Under the pieces are notes generated by a model, which saw nothing but the letters and a program-made list of their open reading frames with translations, was not told where the DNA came from and did not search any database. From the NCBI GenBank assembly GCA_937901395.1, contig CALCDB010000114.1, positions 1-12,514 of the forward strand: 12,514 nucleotides of DNA. The letters are read 5' to 3'. Every line of letters starts with the position of its first letter. Within the stretch, counting starts at the first letter, position 1. The stretch comes from an uncultured Verrucomicrobiota bacterium. Lineage in GTDB: Bacteria; Verrucomicrobiota; Kiritimatiellia; RFP12; UBA1067. This document shows, piece after piece, positions 6,306-12,514 of the stretch. A program made the position numbers and the translations under genes.

Positions 6306-8281
6306 TTTGACCCAACTTCTTTGCGTATTTCGTTGAGCGTGCTCTTTACCTCTTCCGATGGGTATATCTTCGCCGCCTTCTCAGCATACTCCAACGCCTT
6401 TTCGCCCTGCCCCAATTTCATGTAGGTAATCGCCAGATTGTTCAATGCCGCAGGATCGTTTGGATTCTGCCTCAGCACATTCTCAAAGCAAATCGATGCG
6501 CTGGAAAATTCCCCTTCCTCCAAATTGGCCATCCCCAACGCGAAATTCGCCGCCGAATCATCGCTCTTCCCCGCGAGGACCTCCTTGGCGTATCTTTTCG
6601 CCAATTGGAAATCCGCCCGCTTAAGCGCAACCTCCAACGCCTCTCGCGAAGTTAGCACCAGCTTCTCCGTCGGCAACATCCTTTCCACGATCTCGCCCTG
6701 CATGCTTAAGCTCGCGTTTCGCTCGTCGATCTTCCGCATGAGCCGCCGCTCCCCATCCGCCTCGCTATCCGCCTTCTTCGCCGCGAATCGCCCCGCTCGC
6801 TCGCCGGTTATGCGCGCCGCCCTCCAAAGCAATGCGTCGAATTGCTCCGCTACTTCCGCGTCCGCATTGCCGATCAGCGCCCCCAAAAGCGGCTTCTTGT
6901 CCGCTATCGCCAACAGCTCCTGCGTCCAACCGATGAAGCGCGAATCCGCCGCATCGTCCGCCTCCGAGCGTTCCGCCGCCTCGCATCCGCAAACCGAACC
7001 GCGCGTGCGCTCCTTGATCTTGCCGTATTTGCGAATGTAACTTCCCCCAAGTTGCCAAACCGATTGCGCCAACCTATCCGGCCGCTCCCTCGCCCACGCC
7101 TTGAATACTTCCGCGCCGCCTAATTCGAAAATCGCCCGCTCCCCCAATTCCGGCGCAACCGTCTTCAGATACGCCGCCTCTTTCTGCGTGGGCGCCGCCA
7201 TCGTGTTCAAGATGATCGTCCCCATCCCGCGTTCCGCGAACTCCAATCGCAATAGATTATCGAATCTCCCATCCGTGAATATGAACTTCGCTCCCTTCGC
7301 GTCGTCCGCCACGATCTGCGCATATTGCCGCATCGCCTTGAGACGAATCCTTTCCTTGTAATCAACCGCCCTGAACATCATCGCTACCATCGCTATCGCC
7401 AATGCCGCCGATAATACCCTGCACATTATGAGCCCGTATCTTTCTATCGAACGAATCCTCTTGCCTACCGCCAACCCCGCTATCATGAGTACGAGCGCGA
7501 GCAATAATTCCAGCGCATCCAAATTGCCTAATGTCTTTACCGCTATACCCGTCCATACTTCCCACCACATCACTACTCTCTCCATCGCCGTGAGCAACAC
7601 CCCGCGCCCAGCCCCAAACGATGATAATACTACCGCCCCAACTAAGAACCCCGTCGCCCCGACTACGAAGGAGAACCATACCTCCACCAATCTCCTGCGC
7701 ATCGCCAACTTGTCGTCTTCCCTCTGCCCGTATGCCTGACCATCCTGCCAACGCAATACCGAATCCGCCGCCATCGCGAAGACGAATGGGATGAGCCCGA
7801 ATGGACTCAACGCGCCCACTCCGCCGAAAATGAAATACGCTATCGAATACGAGAGTATCCCCCTGCCGCCTCGCCCGCATCCCCAAAGATATACCCCAAT
7901 CGCCGATAACACCAATAGCGCGAACCCCGGCGAAAGGTATTGACCCGCCCTCCATAAGCTCGGCAATAATACGAACGCCACCGCGCCGCATATCGGCGTC
8001 GTGCGTGTATAGAAGAAATCATCCCCCTTCTCATCATCCTTGCTGCGATGATGAATCCAGAACTTGCGCAATACCAGATATGTGAACGCCGCCAAAATCC
8101 CCAACGCGAATCTACCCGCGATCCCCAGTATCTCTGGCTTTACCCAACTGCGCACCATCACCAAGAATGACCAAAGATTTGGTTGCGGACAAGGATGCGC
8201 CCATATAAAAGCCCACGCTGAGACTCCCGTAAATAGTCCCAGCGCTGCGAAGAAATCTACTCTATCGAACTTCGCTTTCAT
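6302..8281 (-). CDS. Multi-pass membrane protein with C-terminal TPR repeats, function unknown
   Basis: I do not recognise a named family for this 659-aa protein. The first about 310 residues hold roughly eight hydrophobic segments (for example near 10-30, 51-72, 96-133, 141-170, 202-225, 258-272, 286-306). They are followed by a soluble region of about 350 residues rich in Ala, Glu, Arg and Lys. Two clear TPR units lie at 576-609 and 610-643, the second containing AALNNLAITYMKLGQGEKAL; TPRs bind other proteins. The layout of many helices then TPRs recalls membrane glycosyltransferase-like or secretion-accessory proteins, but I see no catalytic motif, so no function is assigned. The ATG overlaps the stop of the PEP-CTERM gene by four bases (ATGA) and lacks its own ribosome site, so translation is probably coupled. 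That coupling suggests a role linked to export, sorting or surface assembly of the upstream secreted proteins. The end overlaps the hisG promoter. Confidence 0.8.
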   Translation of the reverse strand: MKAKFDRVDFFAALGLFTGVSAWAFIWAHPCPQPNLWSFLVMVRSWVKPEILGIAGRFALGILAAFTYLVLRKFWIHHRSKDDEKGDDFFYTRTTPICGAVAFVLLPSLWRAGQYLSPGFALLVLSAIGVYLWGCGRGGRGILSYSIAYFIFGGVGALSPFGLIPFVFAMAADSVLRWQDGQAYGQREDDKLAMRRRLVEVWFSFVVGATGFLVGAVVLSSFGAGRGVLLTAMERVVMWWEVWTGIAVKTLGNLDALELLLALVLMIAGLAVGKRIRSIERYGLIMCRVLSAALAIAMVAMMFRAVDYKERIRLKAMRQYAQIVADDAKGAKFIFTDGRFDNLLRLEFAERGMGTIILNTMAAPTQKEAAYLKTVAPELGERAIFELGGAEVFKAWARERPDRLAQSVWQLGGSYIRKYGKIKERTRGSVCGCEAAERSEADDAADSRFIGWTQELLAIADKKPLLGALIGNADAEVAEQFDALLWRAARITGERAGRFAAKKADSEADGERRLMRKIDERNASLSMQGEIVERMLPTEKLVLTSREALEVALKRADFQLAKRYAKEVLAGKSDDSAANFALGMANLEEGEFSSASICFENVLRQNPNDPAALNNLAITYMKLGQGEKALEYAEKAAKIYPSEEVKSTLNEIRKEVGSN

Positions 8282-8772
8282 GCCCGTTTGCGACGAAGCG
8301 CGAGACCCGCCAAGCCAATCAACATCAACATCCCGCTCGTCGGTTCAGGTATCACGAAAGTCGGCGCAAATAACTCCCCTGGTTTCGGAAGATCCGACCC
8401 CCCGCTATACGACGCCATATACTCACTTAACTGCGCGTATGTGAAGACATCAGTTGTCCCAACTGTCGTCGCCTTTTTAGCCTCATCATCCCAATACGCC
8501 AACTCCCATACGAAATAATTGTTCGGCAAATTGTAGCTGGTAAGATCGCTCGACTGAATCACAGGTGATGCGCTTCCAGGTGTCACTCCCGTAACGCCTA
8601 TAGCCTTCTTGTCGTCGAAATCTTGAAACGTATAAAAATACGCAACGTTATATTCCTTCACATTCGGCAGAACCTTCTCTGGCTGAACTTGCCAATAAAG
8701 GTATTGATATCCCTCCGCCTTCGCTACGATGCCCGAAATGATCGCCGCTACTAATATGATCGCCTTTTTCAT
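8278..8772 (-). CDS. Small exported PEP-CTERM sorting-domain protein
   Basis: The 164-aa protein starts with a Sec signal peptide (MKKAIILVAAIISGIVAKA, likely cut after AKA at 17-19). It ends with a PEP-CTERM tail: IPEPTSG, a hydrophobic stretch MLMLIGLAGLAL, then RRKRA. Exosortases recognise such tails, cut them and release or anchor the protein at the cell surface; no exosortase is in this window. The mature middle of about 120 residues opens with an aromatic YQYLYWQV and includes YFYTFQDF and FVWELAYWDDE, of unknown role. The gene has AGAGG eight bases before its ATG, follows the 262-aa secreted protein by 27 bases, and overlaps the TPR membrane gene by four bases. The PEPTSG form with an RRKR end is what I associate with Verrucomicrobia/Kiritimatiellae-type genomes. 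Confidence 0.92.
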   Translation of the reverse strand: MKKAIILVAAIISGIVAKAEGYQYLYWQVQPEKVLPNVKEYNVAYFYTFQDFDDKKAIGVTGVTPGSASPVIQSSDLTSYNLPNNYFVWELAYWDDEAKKATTVGTTDVFTYAQLSEYMASYSGGSDLPKPGELFAPTFVIPEPTSGMLMLIGLAGLALRRKRA

Positions 8773-8799
8773 TCGCTTATCCTCTTTACTCTCTCTAAA

Positions 8800-9588
8800 T
8801 TACCAATTGATCGTTGGCTTGTCTTTCCCCGCGTTTAAATACCAAAACGCCGTCCCGGCCGGAACTTTCCCATTACCAACGCCGTCCTCATCTATTGCCG
8901 CAAACACCTTCTGCTTAACCGTTACCCCGAATTGGGTAACTTCTTTATCAATATCTTGCCCCCAACTCACGCCATTAAAGCGATATCTCGTTCCATCTGA
9001 AGCAAGAACGATTACATCATCTTGTTTCGCCCCGCTAATCGTTGTAATATCGAACTCCGCATACTTTGGATTGATAAGCAAATTATGAACTGGTTTGAAG
9101 AGCGATGCTCCTTCCGCGCCATTAATCTGCGTCGTAATCGCCGAACCCGATAACCCTACTTGCGTATATGCCCCATTTTCATTATTCTCGCTTGGCTTAT
9201 ACCAAAATGCCGTTCCCCGCTTTAGGGTATACTCATCGGCAGAAGGCACTTCGTCTCCATTAGTGAGGTTATCCCCTACCCAAGCTCCCCCCGTATAGTG
9301 CCAACTATAATACGCCTTCTTCACAAGATCATACACCTGAATCTGATCGCCTTCCGCGAGTCCCATGGTAATCAATTCCGAAACTGGCATATCCTCATTC
9401 GCCGCCTTTAGCCATGGTACTGCCGCTGGAAATTCCTTCTCCGTCGCTGATTCCTTCTCCGTCGTGTACTCGACGCGCTTCGTTCCCAATATGGTGCTCG
9501 ACTCTACCGTCGTCTCAACCGCCCCCGCCATCATTCCCGATATGGCAAGCGCGGTAAAACCGAAAATCTTTAGAATGTTGCTGTTCAT
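8800..9588 (-). CDS. Secreted protein with two divergent internal repeats, function unknown
   Basis: The 262-aa product has a signal peptide (hydrophobic about 6-20, probable cut after AGA at 21-23) and no other hydrophobic anchor or PEP-CTERM tail, so it is predicted to be released or bound indirectly. Two related halves can be seen. The first has GDQIQVYD then YYSWHYTGGAWVGD (80-106) and ends in RGTAFWY (124-130). The second has DDVIVLASDGTRYRFNGVSWGQD (190-212) and ends in AGTAFWY (244-250). The GTAFWY ends are exactly 120 residues apart, which implies duplication of a domain of that size. Each half shows short alternating polar and aromatic strands, suggesting a beta fold. No catalytic motif is recognised. 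GAGGG nine bases before the ATG supports the start. It follows the 259-aa secreted protein by 10 bases, in an apparent operon. Confidence 0.82.
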   Translation of the reverse strand: MNSNILKIFGFTALAISGMMAGAVETTVESSTILGTKRVEYTTEKESATEKEFPAAVPWLKAANEDMPVSELITMGLAEGDQIQVYDLVKKAYYSWHYTGGAWVGDNLTNGDEVPSADEYTLKRGTAFWYKPSENNENGAYTQVGLSGSAITTQINGAEGASLFKPVHNLLINPKYAEFDITTISGAKQDDVIVLASDGTRYRFNGVSWGQDIDKEVTQFGVTVKQKVFAAIDEDGVGNGKVPAGTAFWYLNAGKDKPTINW

Positions 9589-9598
9589 TTATCTTCCC

Positions 9599-10378
9599 TC
9601 ATTTCCGATTGACTTTGAAAAGCTGCATCTTCTCCGTTGCCGGAACTACGATTTCGACCTCATCGTTTGGATCCGCCGCGCCCGTCGTGGCCGTAACTCC
9701 CTCGACCTGCGCTCCATTCTCCTCGCCGCACAGCCCTACCGAAGTGGCGGTGTAGTTGAGATAAGCGGATGTCCCCTTTACCTTAAGCACCATCTCCATG
9801 CCCTTCGCGCCCTTGCGCATCTTCATCCCCGTGATCTCCGGCTTTGGCGTCCCCTCCGGAACTGCACTCGTCTCGCTGATGCTGATCGGCGAATCAATAT
9901 CCAATACCGACGATAATCTCGCCGCATCGCAAGCAATCGAGCAAACCGTAAAATACCCATTCACCATCTTTGGCCTCGCCGCCCCGCTCGCATCGCGCTC
10001 ATACCCGGAAAGCGTCCCATCCGCCTTGCGCGTATCAAGCGCCACCAAACTGAATACCCCGCCAGCATATCGCTGCATTTCCGCCGCCGGAATCGTGTGT
10101 AATACATACCCGCACTTCCCATCCTTCGCCCACGGACCCGCCGCGACGAGTTCCGCCTCGCCCTTTATCGTCCCATCCGCATTGAACACGATTGGGGCAT
10201 TCGCCGTCTTGGACCATACAAGCGCGTAGAATTCGCCGTCCAGAATCGTCGTCTTGGGCTCGGCGGAATAAACATCCTTACCCTTCGTCGAGAATGTGAG
10301 ACGAAAATCATTCTGCTCCGCCGCGAGAACCATCGCCCCCGACAGCATCACCATCATTCCTATCAATATCTTTTTCAT
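9599..10378 (-). CDS. Secreted protein of unknown function
   Basis: The 259-aa protein begins with a clear signal peptide (MKKILIGMMVMLSGAMVLA, likely cleaved near residues 19-20). The mature part begins with a beta-rich segment containing KDVYSAEPKTTILDGEFYALVW (34-55) and FNADGTIKG (65-73). From about 165 a Ser/Pro-containing linker leads to a separate C-terminal domain (about 180-259) that contains MEMVLKVKG and ends MQLFKVNRK. Three of its four cysteines lie in the N-terminal domain (89, 146, 150). There is no PEP-CTERM tail or lipobox. I recall similar exported proteins in Lentisphaerae/Kiritimatiellae-like genomes but cannot name a family. The start has AAAGG eight bases upstream. It sits 100 bases after the large surface-protein gene and 10 before the 262-aa secreted protein. 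Confidence 0.8.
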   Translation of the reverse strand: MKKILIGMMVMLSGAMVLAAEQNDFRLTFSTKGKDVYSAEPKTTILDGEFYALVWSKTANAPIVFNADGTIKGEAELVAAGPWAKDGKCGYVLHTIPAAEMQRYAGGVFSLVALDTRKADGTLSGYERDASGAARPKMVNGYFTVCSIACDAARLSSVLDIDSPISISETSAVPEGTPKPEITGMKMRKGAKGMEMVLKVKGTSAYLNYTATSVGLCGEENGAQVEGVTATTGAADPNDEVEIVVPATEKMQLFKVNRK

Positions 10379-10478
10379 TTTATCTACCTTTCAAAATATT
10401 TTCCATTCTTCATTCTTCAACCTTCTACACGTTCTCCACCTCTACACGGCTCTTCTCTCCCTTTCCAACTCCAACTAC
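10379..10478 (-). other. 100-base purine-rich intergenic leader with short imperfect repeats
   Basis: This is the longest gene-free stretch. On the minus strand it is almost all purine plus T. It contains two adjacent imperfect copies of a 17-19-base unit sharing the core CGTGTAGA (plus-strand copies 10413-10431 and 10432-10448) and several copies of TTGGAG/CCAACT (plus strand 10465, 10471, 10484). No hairpin terminator followed by T residues and no convincing -35/-10 pair is visible. The 3' end supplies the AAAGG ribosome site of the 259-aa gene. Confidence 0.5.
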
Positions 10479-12514
10479 TCACTCCAACTCTACCCCACCA
10501 CTCGTCTCAAACACCGCCTTGAATTTCCAGAGCGCATCACCAGTTCCAAGCTCGCCTGCTCCAAGATTGAATTCTGGCTTAGTAAGACCAGCCTTTTCTT
10601 CACTCCAACTCTCCCCTCCATCATTTGACCTTAAGAGCGTATATGTAACCGTTACATTCATATCGCCTGCTGGATTAAATTTATCAATCGGCGTCTTCAC
10701 TACAACAACTTCATTTCCACCCTCATCATTACCCTTCTCGCCAATCGTTGAGAACTCATTCGTTTCCTCAGTTCCATCTACACCCATTACGACATTCTGC
10801 CAAACGGTTCGACCATTCGCCTGCTCCTTCTTAAGCCCTGCGCTAACTTCAGCCGCAGTTGGTTTCTCACCATCTGGTTTGATGATTTCTTTCTCAACCA
10901 AATCTTTAACAATTAACTCAGTAACCTTAACTGGCACTGACTGCGCTTCTCCCCCACTCGTCGGAACAATATCAATCTTAATCTCAGCCGTCGGGTCAGT
11001 CGGGTCTTCGGCTGGCACAAACTCTTTCTTCTTTGTAGTCACATCAATTGGAACCTCAACTTTCCCTCCTTTAGTAATTTCTTTTGTAAAGGTTTTCTCA
11101 GTTGATTCATCAATAAACACATAGCCATCATTCGCCTTCACCGTAAATGTCACCGCTGTGCCAGTAATAACTGGCGATGTCTTATTCGCCGTTACAGTCG
11201 CATTTTCAATAGTCGGCAACTCAAACGAAAAACCTTGCTTAACCTCATATCCTTCTGGAAGCACAATTGTGCCACTCCCAATAATCGTCTGCTGAAATGA
11301 CTTCTCCGTCGTCATATCTGAGAAGTAATAGCCATCATTCGCCTTCACCGTAAATGTCACTTCCGTATTTGGTTTCACTGGTGACGTCTTATCTGCCGTT
11401 ACAGTCGCATTCTCAACTTCTGGCAATGTGAACGGAATTGCATCCAGTTCAAAGGTATAAGTGCAATGTTTCTTGCCAAGATACTTTTCGATATCCAACA
11501 CCGTTTCCTTTGGTGTCATCTTATAATTGGTGCCCGCCTCGAATTTCCCATTGAACTCCATTCCATTCGTATCAATCGTAACCGCCTTCGAAATCGTAAT
11601 CGTATCGGTTGAATCAATCTTATTGCAAAGCTTAATCGTGTCACCTTCTTCGTATGCAGCAACCGCATCCTCAATCGTCGCATAGAATGTCGCCGCTCCC
11701 GACTCTGGCTGAATCATCGCCTGATTCGTCTGCCCAGCACCAATAACCACATACTCTGACATCAGCGCATATACCGAACGGAGATTGGTGATGTCCGTTC
11801 CGCTCGAGCCCGTACAAAGGTCGATACGCAGGTTCGCCGTCGTCCCCTTGTCGACATCTTTCGTCGAATAGACGCCGAACTCCATCTCCTTGTAGGTGTC
11901 GTCGGTCAGCGCGTCGGTGTACTTCTTCTGCGACGAGGGCTTGAGCAGGGAGCTTGTCGGATTCGCCAGCTGCTCGCTGAGGACACGGTAGAGATCGCCG
12001 CCCTGAACCGTGTCCGTCAGCTGATTCGCGCCGAGACTCGGCTTGGTGATATTGCAGTAAACGCCGTCTTTCGTCGTCGTGCGGTCGAAGCCGGAGGCTA
12101 CGTCGATCGTGTTGTAGTAGTACGGCGTCACCATCGAGATGATTTCGCCGCGGCGCTTCCAGTTGTCGAGCGTGAACTTCTCCTTCGTCGTCTCCGATTT
12201 GTTGTAGATCGCGCTGTCCGCATCCGACAGGAGCTTCGCGTTGACCTTCCAGTAGCCGCCGTTCGACGAGACCCAGCTCTTCGTAAGGACGGGCTTCGGG
12301 AAGGCGCCGACATAACCGCTCATGCGGTAGTAGCCCGGACGCAGGAACGACGAGACGTCCTTGTCGAAATAACCGCCGCGGAAGTTGGCGACCGCCGTCT
12401 TGTCGACGCCCGTCGCCGCAGTGAAGTTGCCGGTGAAGCGTCCGCAATGCGTAGTCAGCTCGCCGCCGTTCAGCACCACGTCGCCGGTGTAGTAGCCGTA
12501 GGTAATCTCGGCCG
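10479..12514 (-). CDS. Large secreted/surface protein with tandem repeats, 3' part, cut by window edge
   Basis: The frame is open through the right edge, so the N-terminus and signal peptide lie outside; 678 codons are visible. The distal N-terminal part (12514 to about 11760) has repetitive Gly/Tyr/Thr-rich beta sequence such as GYYTGDVVLNGGELTTHCG and FRGGYFDKDVSSFLRPGYY. Then comes ATFYATIEDAVAAYEEGDTIKL with TITISKAVTIDTNG, a pattern of bacterial right-handed beta-helix-like surface proteins. Two tandem 69-residue units follow, each with NATVTA-x-KTSPV and VTFTVKANDGY. The C-terminal third has KKEQANGRTVWQNVVMGVDGTEE, then a final beta domain ending FKAVFETSGGVELE. No PEP-CTERM or other anchor is seen at the C-terminus. 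Codon and base use change sharply near 11760. The function is unknown; adhesion or surface layer is a guess. Confidence 0.82.
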   Translation of the reverse strand, partial: AEITYGYYTGDVVLNGGELTTHCGRFTGNFTAATGVDKTAVANFRGGYFDKDVSSFLRPGYYRMSGYVGAFPKPVLTKSWVSSNGGYWKVNAKLLSDADSAIYNKSETTKEKFTLDNWKRRGEIISMVTPYYYNTIDVASGFDRTTTKDGVYCNITKPSLGANQLTDTVQGGDLYRVLSEQLANPTSSLLKPSSQKKYTDALTDDTYKEMEFGVYSTKDVDKGTTANLRIDLCTGSSGTDITNLRSVYALMSEYVVIGAGQTNQAMIQPESGAATFYATIEDAVAAYEEGDTIKLCNKIDSTDTITISKAVTIDTNGMEFNGKFEAGTNYKMTPKETVLDIEKYLGKKHCTYTFELDAIPFTLPEVENATVTADKTSPVKPNTEVTFTVKANDGYYFSDMTTEKSFQQTIIGSGTIVLPEGYEVKQGFSFELPTIENATVTANKTSPVITGTAVTFTVKANDGYVFIDESTEKTFTKEITKGGKVEVPIDVTTKKKEFVPAEDPTDPTAEIKIDIVPTSGGEAQSVPVKVTELIVKDLVEKEIIKPDGEKPTAAEVSAGLKKEQANGRTVWQNVVMGVDGTEETNEFSTIGEKGNDEGGNEVVVVKTPIDKFNPAGDMNVTVTYTLLRSNDGGESWSEEKAGLTKPEFNLGAGELGTGDALWKFKAVFETSGGVELE
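11030..11440 (-). repeat. Tandem 69-residue (207-base) repeat inside the surface-protein gene
   Basis: Two copies are offset by exactly 207 bases. The most conserved core is a 33-base stretch identical in both copies at 11121-11153 and 11328-11360, encoding the VTFTVKANDGY region. A second shared stretch is GTTACAGTCGCATT at 11191-11204 and 11398-11411. At protein level the units share NATVTA-x-KTSPV, T-x-VTFTVKANDGY-x-F and TEK-x-F. The near-identity of some blocks beside diverged ones suggests recent duplication or continued recombination between copies. Confidence 0.85.

Noticed and set aside
7362..7991. A 209-codon minus-strand frame inside the TPR membrane gene.
   Set aside because: It is an alternative frame of the membrane half, Gly/Arg-rich and without motifs, while the main frame gives clear transmembrane helices.
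11671..12447. A 258-codon minus-strand frame overlapping the surface-protein gene.
   Set aside because: It is a shifted frame of the GC-rich part, giving an Arg/Gly/Asp-rich product without structure; the other frame continues open for over 2 kb with coherent repeats.
12477..12479. GTG as the start of the large surface protein.
   Set aside because: The frame stays open to the window edge, there is no signal peptide after this GTG and no ribosome site before it, so the gene starts outside the window.

Overview
The window is a compact, one-directional stretch of a bacterial genome: every gene I can support lies on the minus strand, so transcription runs from 12514 towards 1. The best taxonomic hint is the 164-aa protein at 8278-8772, which ends in a PEP-CTERM sorting tail of the form PEPTSG, hydrophobic stretch, RRKRA. 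That tail, the neighbouring secreted proteins of unknown function, and the stand-alone IMP cyclohydrolase fit the Verrucomicrobia/Lentisphaerae/Kiritimatiellae side of the PVC bacteria, possibly an uncultured gut member. This placement rests on pattern recognition only.

Region A (10479-12514) holds the 3' part of a large secreted or surface protein that enters from beyond the right edge. It contains a tandem 69-residue repeat and has a sharp change of base composition near 11760. Region B (8278-10378) holds three small exported proteins. Two carry a signal peptide but no visible anchor; the third is the PEP-CTERM protein. The PEP-CTERM gene overlaps the next gene by 4 bases (ATGA). Region C (6302-8281) is that next gene, encoding a multi-pass membrane protein with C-terminal TPR repeats. 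Regions A to C look like one envelope/secretome transcription unit.

Region D (1-6267) is a housekeeping run: hisG (long-form ATP phosphoribosyltransferase), a 29-aa bS22/mS38-like ribosomal protein, efp, argS, a MacB/FtsX-type ABC permease without its ATPase, a stand-alone IMP cyclohydrolase domain, and the N-terminal 343 codons of an AMP-binding acyl-CoA/acyl-ACP synthetase that runs off the left edge. Genes are separated by 0-37 bases. A consensus -35/-10 promoter overlaps the end of the TPR gene and would start transcription almost at the hisG start codon, implying a leaderless mRNA. An extended -10 element between the permease and the cyclohydrolase gene may give a second entry point. The bS22-like, efp and argS genes form a small translation module downstream of hisG.

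No tRNA, rRNA, CRISPR array, insertion sequence or attachment site was recognised, and no gene-free stretch exceeds 100 bases. I see no clear defence or mobile system. The points most worth a second look are the mosaic surface gene, the leaderless hisG promoter, the 29-aa ribosomal protein, the cyclohydrolase with altered active-site residues, and the PEP-CTERM/TPR membrane protein pair.
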